Assembly: GCA_036898135.1 (NCBI GenBank)
Contig: CM072523.1
Coordinates: 36,093,363 to 36,157,362 of the forward strand
Direction: 5' to 3'
Source of the DNA: Oncomelania hupensis
Lineage: Eukaryota > Mollusca > Gastropoda > Littorinimorpha > Pomatiopsidae
DNA: 64,000 bases
A program made the position numbers and the translations under genes. The notes beneath the pieces were generated by a model that was given only the letters and a program-made list of their open reading frames with translations, ran no database searches and was not told the origin of the DNA. Of this stretch, positions 22,593-33,589 are shown in pieces. Numbering within the stretch: position 1 is the first letter of the stretch; each line of letters begins with the position of its first letter.

Positions 22593-23541
22593 GCTAGCGC
22601 ACACTCCTATACACTGACAACACTGGCTGGTAGAACTACACAGTTCTACACTTCACAACGTTTCTCGCTCATAATCGATCCAGTCCAGGGGTGAAGTAAG
22701 CAAGAAAATGCACTTTTTCCCAAACACTTGTCTCGTTGTGCTGGACTTCTGGCGATAAAACCCACTCGGGTATATTTGATGTCTCACGATGTAGTGCTGA
22801 AACCAAACAAACTCAATACTACAGACGCCGCACTAATGCAACAACTCAGGCCAGTAAATATTCTCCCATAGATCTTTAACCGTTAAATTATCATTCACGT
22901 CATTTTCATTTGTTGCACAAAGTTACGACCACAAATTTGTTTTTTTTTAAAATTGTATTCAATCCAGGAACGTCCTTTAAAACAGCTCTATGCTCCCAGC
23001 AGGAAAGGTAGGTATCCACAACGAAATTGTCTTCGAAGTCAGAAATGAAAACAAAAACACATAAATTAAATGAACAGAAAACGCGTACAATTCACAAGAA
23101 ATTTTCACTCAAGTCACAGGATTCTAAAACACAACGGCACTGAAGATAACATTTGTACACTTCATAAATTCACGCTAGAACAATTTCTTGCAGCAGTAAT
23201 GTCGAACTCCCATATCTGTGCTATATTAACCGATACATCCTGATTTATGTAAGCTGCGGCGTGCACTCAAAAAAACCGCACAATCACGGAAGATGCACTC
23301 AACATGATGTTTCACTTCTATTTCCTTTGGAGAAAATAAAATTTATCATAGAATTTCGCTGATTGTAACTGCCTCTCCGACAAAGAACGGTGTCAACAAA
23401 CAGTAAGATACAAATGAACAGCTTGGCCCATCTGATCGCCGTAAATCACCCTTTCCCGTCAACTGCAATCCCCACTCCCAACAATAAGACACTCAGTTAA
23501 TCTCTCTTCTCCTTTCCCACCCCACTCATGCCCCTCTTCTC
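22593..23541 (-). promoter_or_regulatory. 5' leader and presumptive promoter region of the PPP2R3A-like gene
   Basis: Sequence immediately upstream of the ATG on the minus strand. It has an in-frame stop at 22653-22655, as expected of leader sequence. I see no convincing TATA box at a usable distance and cannot place the transcription start. A spliced 5'UTR exon further upstream is possible. No ORF or mobile element is visible in 22700-23540. Confidence 0.35.
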
Positions 23542-23552
23542 CCATACCCCAC

Positions 23553-23795
23553 AAGGCCCACCGCCGTAGCTCAATTGGTAGAGCGTTCGCCTGGCACACC
23601 GATGACCCAGGTTCGAATCCCGTGGTGGGCGATATAAATATGGCCATTTTTACTGTCCATTTTAGCAGTATGATTGCTTTGGTGGTTCAGTGTTGATTCA
23701 GGTCCCTACCCCTCTTTCCCTGGGATGGTTATCCCCGTCTGCCATATCGCCAATGGTGGGTGTAGACGTTAAACCTCAATGTTCATTCATTCATT
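23553..23795 (+). mobile_element. tRNA-derived SINE with 11-bp target-site duplication
   Basis: The head contains D-arm-like GTAGCTCAATTGGTAGAGC (A box) and GGTTCGAATCC (B box). The body ends GACGTTAAACCTCAATGT and a (TTCA)n tail, a layout common in invertebrate SINEs. CCATACCCCAC occurs at 23542-23552 and 23796-23806, exactly flanking it. The cloverleaf is imperfect (spacing of GCCCACC to the D arm, T-stem mismatches), so it is not called a functional tRNA gene. Confidence 0.85.
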
Positions 23796-23806
23796 CCATA
23801 CCCCAC

Positions 23807-24733
23807 CAATCGACACTCATTTAAACAAAAACAACAACAAAATATTCCACAAAGTAACATAATTACATTGGATAGCCAACCGGTTTTCAATCATGTGAGG
23901 CACTTTTTCTTTGAAGCACTGGTCATACAAGTCAGAGGCACTTTTTCTTTCCTTTACTTGAAATATCATGCCGTCATTGTGTAAAGTTTTTTTTTTTTGT
24001 TTACTGCAGAACCTCTGTCAACTCCTTACTGCTAGATCAGTGGCCATCTTCTCACTCAAAATGCAAACTAATTCCCACAGACCTGTTGAAGATTTGAAGA
24101 ATTCTTTCAATTGCTGTTAGTATCTATTATAAAACAAACTCTACTGATAATTATTTTGTATACTAATCGACACATTGCGATATTTTTTTGAACACCGTTC
24201 TGCTGCAGAATCTCCGGCGATTATTTTTTTTACACGAACATAACATTATGTGATGTTATCTTCCAACCCCAACGTACAATATGTTTTTGTTTAAATAAAA
24301 ATTATATTTTCCAAAAAAATTTTTTACATTTAGTTTCAACAATTTTTGGAGATCATTAAGACACTATTCTAGATGTGATGTTAGTTTCTTCTAACGCACT
24401 CAGGCGATTATTTATTTAACAAACAATGATTAACACAGCTATCAAAGTGTGACCTAGATTTGTTTTAAGGCCTCGTACGGACTGACCTGAGTAAAGTAAA
24501 CCACTATACAGTCCTTACATCGTAAGATGCTTTGCTCATTAAACACCGTTTCAACTTTGAACTACTCGCTACCATTACTTCATAAAGCCAGCGTTAAGTC
24601 AAGCACTGGCAAAAACAAACAAACAAACAAATAGTACTCAATCAATCTGTAATTTAACGTCTCTTCACACATTTAGGTGATATTAGACATACAAATAGTA
24701 CTCATTTCTGCCCTATACAAAAGTTCGAGTTTC
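23807..24733. other. Intergenic AT-rich sequence, nothing identified
   Basis: No protein-like ORF, tRNA or repeat family that I recognise; some T-rich runs and a short AAAC repeat near 24615. Confidence 0.6.
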
Positions 24734-25066
24734 GAAGAAGAAGAAGAAGAAGAAGAAGAAGAAGAAGAAGAAGAAGAAGAAGAAGAAGAAGAAGAAGAAG
24801 AAGAAGAAGAAGAAGAAGAAGAAGAAAACACATCGTTACTACTCCCTAACCAGAAGAAGAAGAAGAAGAAGAAGAAGAAGAAGAAGAAGAAGAAGAAGAA
24901 GAAGAAGAAGAAGAAGAAGAAGAAGAAGAAGAAGAAGAAGACGAAGAAGACACATCGTTGCTATTCCCTAACCACAACCAAAAAGTAACACCAATTTCTA
25001 CCTTCCAATCCTCCTTTGACTTAAAAGTAACACCAATTTCTACCTTCCAATCCTCCTTTGACTTAA
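24734..25066 (+). repeat. Two (GAA)n arrays and nested duplications
   Basis: (GAA)n at 24734-24826 and 24852-24951, each followed by CACATCGTTRCTAYTCCCTAACC-like sequence, so array plus flank was duplicated. Next to it a 43-44 bp unit (AAAGTAACACCAATTTCTACC...) is also present twice (about 24980-25066). Confidence 0.9.
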
Positions 25067-25229
25067 TTGTTATTTTACAAAATGTCGAACACCTCCATGT
25101 TGCGAGATGGATCGGAAAACTAGCGGTGACAACTGAGTCCATACACTACAAACCCCATCCACAAACAATCTATCCTATGGATGCTACTCTTATCACTCTC
25201 GTTGAATTAACATTAACTGTCACACTGTC

Positions 25230-25325
25230 AAGTGAGTTAGTTAGTTAGTAATTCATTGCTTACAGGGTCCAGCGGACTGCAAAGAGCCGAATCAGACCAC
25301 AAAATCAAGACCACAACTTGGCTGT
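25230..25325 (+). repeat. Copy of the (AACT)n-tail repeat
   Basis: GTTAGTTAGTTAGT, then CATTGCTTACAGG, GTCCAGCGGACTGCAAAGAG, CCGAATCA, with a small internal duplication of the GACCACAA block. Confidence 0.8.
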
Positions 25326-25700
25326 CAGGTGAGCAGGAATGGAGACTAACAACAACAACAAATCCACGATTATCTGTATTTAACAATGTCGTGTAAGTTT
25401 ACTTTGTGTCTAATTTACTGTCACAAAAAAAGATTATCGTCCAAAAGACAAACGAAATGCAAACCACTTCGCATTTCTATAAGAGCAAGCGCAAGACACC
25501 ATTTTCCCAGACAGAGTGGACCTTAACACATCAGACCAACCTTAAGTCTTGTTAACTGTCACAAAAAAGACTATTTGTCATCCAGGAGACTTATGCTTTT
25601 TCTTCTCTACTCCTACAGACCAAAGACACGCGAGTCTGTCCCTCATTCATACCTGTAGACAGGTAAGAACCCAGGTGAACTGCACCCTCTCTCTCCCTCT

Positions 25701-25704
<4 letters not shown>

Positions 25705-25779
<75 letters not shown>
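25705..25779 (+). repeat. (CT)n microsatellite
   Basis: CT run with one TTT interruption. Confidence 0.96.
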
Positions 25780-25781
<2 letters not shown>

Positions 25782-26317
25782 TACCACAATCCATTCATAC
25801 CGAGTCCCTGCAACACAGGTGTGGTGTGAGTAACACTCTTTCTGCCCCTAAAGGCGAAGTAAGAGGCAGTAAGCTCGATACAAGCACACATTCCGTGCGT
25901 TCCTGCTGCTAGTTAAGAAAACATTTAATAAGACCAGACAACAGTGGAAAGATGCGAGCCTATCCTGTCGCCGCTAATTGTGTTGATACTGAATGATAAG
26001 ACGCAGCCTCGACAGTAAAAAGCTTCGGAGGATCTGTTCAAGGTTTCCATTCCACACCACAAAACATACCTGCTTCCGACCATATGACAAGGACATTAAA
26101 AAAATAAAAATAAAAAACTATCACACGATTCATGCGAAAGGAATGTCCGTTTATTGTCAAACAAACATAAAATTGCACGCCTATGCTAGAACACAAAATG
26201 CAAACTTTATACGAGAAGCGATATTTTTGTTCACCCACACACACCCTCATCCCTTTTCTTTATCTACCCCAAATTCAAGCACACTAACTCAATACTATAA
26301 CTTCAAGCACACTAACT

Positions 26318-26318
<1 letters not shown>

Positions 26319-26376
<58 letters not shown>

Positions 26377-26475
26377 TTGCTGCTACTACTACTATTACTA
26401 CTACTACTACTACTACTGTACTACTACTACTATTACAATTTAGTCATTGTTTATAGAGTCCAGCGGACTGCGAAA

Positions 26476-26510
<35 letters not shown>
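26319..26510 (+). repeat. (CTA)n arrays flanking a fragment of the (AACT)n-tail repeat
   Basis: CTA units at 26319-26435 and 26474-26510. Between them (26440-26475) lies TAGTCATTGTTTATAGAG followed by TCCAGCGGACTGCGAA, a truncated copy of the dispersed repeat. Confidence 0.9.
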
Positions 26511-26744
26511 AGAAGAAGAAGAAGAAGACGAAGAAGAAGAAGAAGAAGAAGAAGAAGAAGAAGAAGAAGAAGAAGAAGAAGAAGAAGAAGAAGAAGAAGA
26601 AGAAGAAGAAGAAGAAGAAGAAGAAGAAGAAGAAGAAGAAGAAGAAGAAGAAGAAGAAGAAGAAGAAGAAGAAGAAGAAGAAGAAGAAGAAGAAGAAGAA
26701 GAAGAAGAAGAAGAAGAAGAAGACGAAGAAGAAGACGAAAAAGA
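26511..26744 (+). repeat. Long (GAA)n microsatellite
   Basis: About 230 bp of GAA with rare GAC, in frame with the coding-like segment that follows. Confidence 0.97.
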
Positions 26745-26877
26745 ACTTACAGAGCACGAACGGGTTCTTCTCAAAGACACAAGTGCTACACAGGCTGCGA
26801 GACAGTTGATGGATTTGAAGCTGAAAGTACTGGAAAAACAACTATCAATGCCCAACCCCACTAATCCAAACCAAGAA
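26732..26877 (+). repeat. Coding-like repeat unit, copy 1 of a 117-bp identical segment
   Basis: Contains DEKELTEHER, then RVLLKDTSATQAARQLMDLK and LKVLEKQLSMPNPTNPNQ in an open frame continuous with poly-Glu on both sides (frame open 26512-27099). The segment starting CGGGTTCTTCTCAAAGACAC (26760-26877) is identical to 35943-36060. I do not recognise the peptide; a helix-forming, charged region is likely if it is translated. Confidence 0.7.
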
Positions 26878-27060
26878 GAAGAAGAAGAAGAAGAAGAAGA
26901 AGAAGAAGAAGAAGAAGAAGAAGAAGAAGAAGAAGAAGAAGAAGAAGAAGAAGAAGAAGAAGGAGAAGAAGAAGAAGAAGAAGAAGAAGAAGAAGAAGAA
27001 GAAGAAGAAGAAGAAGAAGAAGAAGAAGAAGAAGAAGAAGAAGAAGAAGAAGAAGAAGAC
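26875..27060 (+). repeat. Long (GAA)n microsatellite, second copy
   Basis: About 185 bp of GAA with one GGA. It is followed by GACGAAAAAGAACTTACAGA at about 27057, the same sequence that ends the previous array, so array and flank form a tandem duplication of about 324 bp. Confidence 0.97.
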
Positions 27061-27099
27061 GAAAAAGAACTTACAGAGCACGAACAAAGAAAAAACTAA

Positions 27100-28498
27100 A
27101 CGGAAAATGGTAGGTCACAATCTCTTAACCACAAGAACACTTCATTCGCAGAACTACATGTATTCCACAGCCACTTAAGCACCGCTGGTGTATTAAATTA
27201 AATCGTCAACGTAAACTAAAACAATGATGAATGATCTGCGTCTTCAAAGTTACACCACTATAATATCCACGCTGTGCTCAGTGTTTCCATTCGCGATCGT
27301 AATTCTCCGCCATAGCCTTTTGTTGACCCTTCTCTCATTTTCCTCATCAAAATAAGCGGTGGAGGAATGCGGAAAATGCGAGGGTCGTCCTAACTTCTTA
27401 CAACCACGACTTTCTTTTATCAGAGAACGTAAAAGAGACCGCCGGCTTTGGCTGACCTGTTCAATACACTTGATAGGGGAGTTTGTGGGCGGGGAATGTA
27501 TGAGAAGTAGACGTTGAGGGGACTGGATGAATGAGGGACTGGGGAATGGAATGTACAGGAGTGAAGAATAAAGTGGGAACAGAGAAGGTATATATTATTT
27601 GACCAAACTAAACCACAAACACTATAATTACCTAACCACCTTAACGCACTGAATGAATCCAAAACTGCCATGAGACTAAACTTCATACATTCAGTAACTA
27701 ATAAATAAATAAATAAACTGTTCGAAATTCTAAACAGACTATTCGATTTCTCGTTGAGTTAAATTATGCGGTTAACAACAAGTCGGTTGTTGAAGTGCTA
27801 AAAATTGAAAATGCTTTAGAATAAACAAAAAAAAATCTCTTTACTGGAATCTTCCCGTACATTGCGACTCTATTCCACAAGGATTAAACGAGCGACAACG
27901 ACGTCTAACCTACACACCAAAAGGAATGAAGTACGGTAAAGGAGCGCCGCAAGCGGTGTTTGATCGGCTGATACTATCTGAACAGGGCGATGGTCGAACT
28001 TAATGCGCCTCATAGAGCAATCGCATATGGACGTTAATCCTAAACACGGCAATCTCATTCGCTACACCATAACAGCACAACTTGGTGAAAGCCCGTTCAA
28101 CTATGGGTGAAATTCTGACGATTGGATCGATTAGACGACATTGGTCTATTTTAGACATCCGTCTATATTATAAAAGGAACCAAGAGATTCTAATCGCAGT
28201 AATTTAGTAAAACATTCGCCCCTAAGGAGCAATATTATACAATAAGGGTGGTGTTAAAACACTGCATAATTGACAAACCCCAGCCACAATACTTTCTTCT
28301 CCTCCTCAACAGAGCTGAACTTAAATATCGAACTGATAGTTTAACATCAATATTCTCGTCAAACCACAAGTATATCAACTAACAAGTTAGTATCTCTCTT
28401 CTATGTCTCTATCGACGTGCGCGTTCAACCGGTTGCTTCCCTTTACATGCTTTGCGCTACATAAAGCGTCGTCGGCCTGAAATAACTTTTTAGAAACT
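27100..28498. other. Intergenic sequence, nothing identified
   Basis: No supported gene. Short ORFs here have no family-like features, and no SINE or LINE signature was seen. Confidence 0.55.
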
Positions 28499-28780
28499 TC
28501 AAAACCCAGGGGAATTATGGGTAGAGAAATCCTTTTCTGAAATGACGTCGGCCAAATCCTTCTTTAGTTTCTTTGCTCGAGCAAAGGCAACCTTATAGGT
28601 ATGGAGCACTTCGTCCATTATAACTCCATCGCTGATAATACTGCTGACAAGTTTCTGCCTTTGTTCACTACCAGAAATATGCAGTTCCTCTCCCAACTTT
28701 CGTTTCATTTCAGCGAGCACATCTTCGCGAGAACAGATTTCCCAAAATTCTCTATTCTATTTTTAGGTTTCGGATATCCC
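28499..28780 (-). other. Unrecognised protein-like ORF fragment
   Basis: The minus frame is open for about 84 codons after a TAG near 28750. It contains FWEICSREDVLAEMKRKLGE, QRQKLVSSIISDGVIMDEV and HTYKVAFARAKKLKKDLADV, then a stop after HNSPGF. Amphipathic, Lys/Glu-rich helices are likely. There is no good start codon and no clear splice acceptor in front, so it could be an exon, a decayed transposon ORF or chance. I cannot name it. Confidence 0.25.
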
Positions 28781-28929
28781 CGTCTCAGCTTGTGGCTAAA
28801 CGGGACCACCGCACGTCGACTGGGGGCAATACGAGATACTAACTTGTTAGTTGATATACTTGTGCGTCAAACCCAATCCAATGCCCATATGTCCAGCGCA
28901 CAACTCGAAAACCAGAAGACCCGCCCAGG

Positions 28930-29469
28930 GCTCTGAGAACCCTAGGATTTCTGGGTGATGCTGTGCTACATGGCAAATGCTGTGCTTTTTTCCCGCTGAG
29001 AATATATATCCGAATTTCAACTTCAGGGGCAACAAGTACATTCTAATACTTCGACAACGCTTTTCACATTCAGTCTCTTAAAAACACAGACCTAGTACAC
29101 GCTTGCAAGCGTAAATCTAACACCTATATAGTTGTATTGTTAGTATGATTGTGTTAATACAGATGGTGGTCGACTGGAATCATTACTGTGGCTACAAAGC
29201 AAAACATCACGACAAACTGCAACTTTATACCGAAATACGAATGCTCACGCACCGCTATAAAAAAAAAAATCCGAATCCAATTTTATAGTAGGAATCAAAA
29301 GAAAAGAGAAACTTAACAGGCACACACAGTACAAGTATTTGGGACTTTTATGATTTTTTTTTTTTTTTTTTTTTTTGGGTTGTTGTTTGTTTGTTTGATT
29401 GTTTTTTGTAGTACGCTGTCGTAGTCAAATTTTGTGCAACTTTAAAAAAATCTAATCAACGCGGCCAAC
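28930..29469. other. Intergenic sequence, nothing identified
   Basis: AT-rich with a long T run at 29354-29377; no gene or repeat family recognised. Confidence 0.55.
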
Positions 29470-29584
29470 AGGTACTGTTTTGATCACGTCAGCGCCTTGA
29501 GCAGTACTTGAACTCGAAAAGCGCTACACAAGAACCAATATAATAATGACATAGCCTACTGATCAGACATTAGAGGTGAAAGGC

Positions 29585-29669
<85 letters not shown>

Positions 29670-29693
29670 TATTATTATTATTGTTATTGGTGT
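29470..29693 (+). mobile_element. Truncated SINE tail followed by (TTA)n
   Basis: TCAGCGCCTTGAGCAGTACT, then GAAAAGCGCTACACAAGAAC, matching the 3' end of the SINE at 30599-30955. A long (TTA)n run follows at 29584-29693. Confidence 0.65.
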
Positions 29694-30061
29694 TGTTACT
29701 ATTATTATGTGAATCACAAATATGTTTTCTTTTTAAACCAGATTAATGCCATTACACAAGCTTTTATTCTCTTCATCTGGCCTGTCATATGTTGTAACGA
29801 TGTTTAGTTATTAAACGATTATTCTACTTTTAAAACTGCTGTATTTCACCACCATTTACACTTTACATCTTAGATGAGGCATTGTTGATCTGCCTCTTTT
29901 GGTATTAACGTCCCTCTCTTAAATTTTTTTCTGTGAAATTATTCATTTATTTTATATAAGTTTATTGATTGATTGACTGATTTTATACTTTTATTTGTTG
30001 GTTTGTTACCTTTACTAGGTTTACATGTTGTCTTGTTTTTAAATGCAGAATAGATTTATTA

Positions 30062-30170
30062 TGCGTGTGTATCTGTGTGTGGCTGCGTGTGATCAAGCGC
30101 TTTGTGAAGCATTTTATGTTTGAATTGCGCTATACAAAATAAATTATTATTATTAATTATTATTATTAGC
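30062..30170 (+). mobile_element. Retroposon tail fragment ending GCGCTATACAAAATAAA(TTA)n
   Basis: AAGCGCTTTGTGAAGCATTT, then TTGAATTGCGCTATACAAAA, then TTA repeats. This tail is shared with several elements in the window. Confidence 0.55.
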
Positions 30171-30598
30171 CTACACTCCGTGTCCTCACCCACAACCTCA
30201 CCAACTCTACCTTTTGAAAGCGAACAGAACTTACTACTAATGAGATTGGGTAGCTTCAGTTTACAGACTGCGTCAGGAGATGCGCTATACTGCCAGTACC
30301 TACTTTTCGTCCATGTCACAAGAACCACCCTTATTTATGTAAATGAATGGAGGGTGGGGGAAACTACGGCACAACGCCATTATTATAACACCGATCGTTA
30401 AACCGAAAATAGTGCGAGCATGTTTAGCATTAACTCTGTGGGGACTCAACTCACTGAGCATTTGAATGTGAAATAGCGCTTATACGTGTTCTGTAATAGT
30501 GCTATCACACCTTATAACTCATGGATGTCAAACATCACAGAAGTTCAAAAGTATAGTGGTTAAACATGATACAGTACATGTTACTGTATGTAATGTAC

Positions 30599-30910
30599 GT
30601 TTCCTACTCCTTCGGATGAGAGTATAAACCGAGGTCTAGTCTGTGTCGCATACATTCCATCATAACGGACTTTAAAGATCCTGACGCTCATGTCCTAGAC
30701 GGGTGAGTGCCGGTGACAAGAACACACCCAGCAAGCACCTAGGTCCTTCTCCCCAATCCCTGGCTGCCCAGGATGGTGCTCAGTTGTCTGGAGCGTTATT
30801 ACGATGCGCCCAAAGGCTGCAAGTTGGCGCCTCGGGCGGCTTGAGTTAGATACTGTATCGGCCAGCGCCTTGAGCAGCTCTTGAGCTGGAAAAGCGCTAT
30901 ATAAGAACGA

Positions 30911-30955
<45 letters not shown>
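30599..30955 (+). mobile_element. SINE, 5'-truncated, (AAAT)n tail
   Basis: Same family as the minus-strand copy at 44233-44665. It shares GATGAGAGTATAAACCGAGG, GACGGGTGAGTGCCGGTGAC, GGCTGCAAGTTGGCGCCTCG and GCCAGCGCCTTGAG. It ends AAAGCGCTATATAAGAACG and (AAAT)n. The tRNA-like head present at 44.6 kb is missing. Confidence 0.85.
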
Positions 30956-31365
30956 GTAACAAAACTAGAGTTGCACGTGCCCCTTACAATACTAAACATA
31001 TAATCAGTAGACTGTGCCGCAGAAAAAGCGCTTACTTGTATAAATTGTGAATAGTACTATCGCAACATCCTATGTTTAGTCCTAAATTATAGTAGTATCA
31101 AAAATATTAATGAAGAAGAAGAAAATAATAAGGCAAAGGTGAAAGGTTAATGTGATCGTTTGAACGTGACGACCACGGACATTGACCACAAAAATAAATT
31201 ATTTACCGGTAATATTCCAGGTCGAACTTTACCCAAAGGATCTTCTTTAACGAACAGGAAAGGCTTTTATAACGTTTACGTTACTCATTAACCAATAAGA
31301 ATCAAATATGTACCTTAGAATCTACTTAATTAAGAAAACCCAATTTTAAACAGGAGAAGGGGGAC

Positions 31366-31545
31366 CAGAAAGAAGAAGAAGTAGTAGAAGAAGAAGAAGA
31401 AGAAGAAGAAGAAGAAGAAGAAGAAGAAGAAGAAGAAGAAGAAGAAGAAGAAGAAGAATACAGGATGCTATACGCGCCTTTCCCCAAGTCATTCAGGCTC
31501 AAAACGCGGCGATCTATACCAACATACACGCTCACCTGTCTCATC
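31366..31545 (-). mobile_element. SINE tail fragment joined to (GAA)n
   Basis: (GAA)n at 31366-31457, then GGATGCTATACGCGCCTTTC and CCAAGTCATTCAGGCTC. The latter block also occurs at 43402-43470 after (TAA)n. On the minus strand it reads as an element ending GGCGCGTATAGCATCC followed by the microsatellite as 3' tail. Confidence 0.6.
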
Positions 31546-31674
31546 CACCCTCACACACACCAAACACACATCCATCACTCACTCAAACAGGTGGTGTAAA
31601 GGCAGGGAGATCGCTATTAGAAGACGGAAAGAAAATCGAATTTTTATTTTTGAAATTTTTATATTGACTGCGTC

Positions 31675-31845
31675 CTGTACATTATTGAAGGGAGGGAGGA
31701 AACCGGAGTGCCCGGAGAAAACCCTCGGTGACTTCAATAGTCTCGTACCTAAGTCACATACGTTCGCCCCTTGCGGGAATCGAACCCGCGACCTTCGGCA
31801 TGGGAAACCGGCGACTTATCCACTGCGCCACGAGGCCACCCCCAA
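31675..31845 (-). mobile_element. tRNA-derived SINE with CTCCGGGCACTCCGG core
   Basis: Read on the minus strand: A box TGGCGCAGTGG, B box GGGTTCGATTCC, then GAGGGTTTTCTCCGGGCAC and TCCGGTTTCCTCCC. The head differs from that of the plus-strand SINE at 12946 but the core is shared. GAA/GAT repeats adjoin its 5' side. Confidence 0.8.
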
Positions 31846-31866
31846 GAAGAAGAAGAAGAAGAAGAA

Positions 31867-31911
<45 letters not shown>

Positions 31912-32040
31912 CAACAAGAACAACAACTACAACAACAACGACGACAACAACAAGAACATCATCAACAACAACAACAACAACGACGACGACGACAACAAGA
32001 ACATCAATATCAAAAACAACAACAAAGAACCACCACTATC
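31845..32040 (+). repeat. Compound (GAA)(GAT)(CAA)(CGA) microsatellite
   Basis: GAA then GAT units to 31907, followed by about 120 bp of CAA/CGA/CCA-type triplets. Confidence 0.93.
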
Positions 32041-32089
32041 TCTACCACCACCACGACACAAATGACAAGGTCTCCCGTATCCTAAAGTA

Positions 32090-33558
32090 ATGATATAAGT
32101 GTGTCATTTACCGCTCCGAGGATACATGTAAGCAATCAATATATATCACAATCGTAATCAATCAAGCCATCGTCGATTAGGCTTAGGTGTAATAATTACG
32201 ATATGATCCCTAGCCTAGCCCTACAGTATCCGATCATGCAACATGTACAACGTTGCAACTTGGGGATGCCCAAAACTGCCGCCGCCCGTTTACCACGCCC
32301 ACTCCACCCCCATCTATATATATTTCTACATGAGTGCTTTTTTAAATTTTGATTTGTTTGTTCATATATATAAATATATACACATGTACTGAAGACACTG
32401 GATCATTTTTTAAGTCAGCTTACATTCAAATACCGCTTATTTCAAGCCTGTGAGGTCGACGTGTTAGTCCCGGTTGTTGCATGCAGTAATATATTGCCTT
32501 CTTAATTTGAAAAACATTTTTAAAAAAAAAGTTAATTAAAATATCGGATATAATTCTATTCATATCGATTCTAGGTCACAAGCCGTCAGCAGATTACTTG
32601 CTCGCTCAAGTCACATTCTTCAATTTGCAAACATGTACATAATTATTTGACCAAACGCCTAAAACTCAGTCTATTAATATACCTACTACAGAACCGCCTT
32701 TTACTTTTAGTACAGTGTGTTTCTTGTCTAGGACTTGAACTAAGTATCTTTTACCAAGGTGATTCGTATTAATTACTTCTATTCCTAATGCTTCCCTTAC
32801 ATTATTCAGTCATGTGTGACAAAAAAGTACCACAACACAATGTCATGACTGCTGGGTTAACCAAAAACTGCAACGCTATCAAGCGAAACGGGAAAAAGCG
32901 ATGAATACGTCCGATAACCAACCATAGTTATATCACCCAGCAAAGGTTACAGTTACTTCACTGTGCACACACATAACATTGAAACACGTAGTCAACAAGA
33001 AACATACAAAGCAATGTGCATAAAACCCCAATAATAATGTAAAGAATGCAGCACAATACACGCTGAAATTCTGGCGGGTCAGCTGAATTAGCTACAGCAC
33101 TGTATGTCTGATTCTCTATTTACAAGGAACTGCGATAAAAGGAAGTAAAAAAATAAAGAAAAATATAAGATCCTTATTTCCTTAATAGACTAAAGAGAGA
33201 TTACTTACTACAATGTTTTACATTAGGGATTATCTCAACGTTTTAGAATTAAAATAGGCAGAAGAAAAAATAACCACCAATACACGACTGTTTGTTTAAC
33301 CACTCGATGAATGCAAAGCGATAAAACTTGCGAACTGACAAGATAATCCTCACAAACAGAATCTTAACAAACAAACAATTCTAATACATATACAAAAGTG
33401 TGATAGCCCACTGCTTGAATAAAAACACACTAACACGAGTGAGAAGAAATAGTGCTGTAATAATATAGCTTTCATACTATTTTTTGGGGCACACCATTCT
33501 CATGCAGAACAAACGAACACTTTACTATACTTCACACACACATACACACACACACCCA

Positions 33559-33589
<31 letters not shown>

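Noticed and set aside
21394..22694. Plus-strand ORFs at 21394-21921 and 22263-22694
   Set aside because: Antisense shadows of exon 1 of the PPP2R3A-like gene, which has splice-phase and family support.
23556..23631. Functional tRNA gene
   Set aside because: A and B boxes are present, but arm spacing and T-stem pairing are poor and a SINE body, tail and target-site duplication follow.
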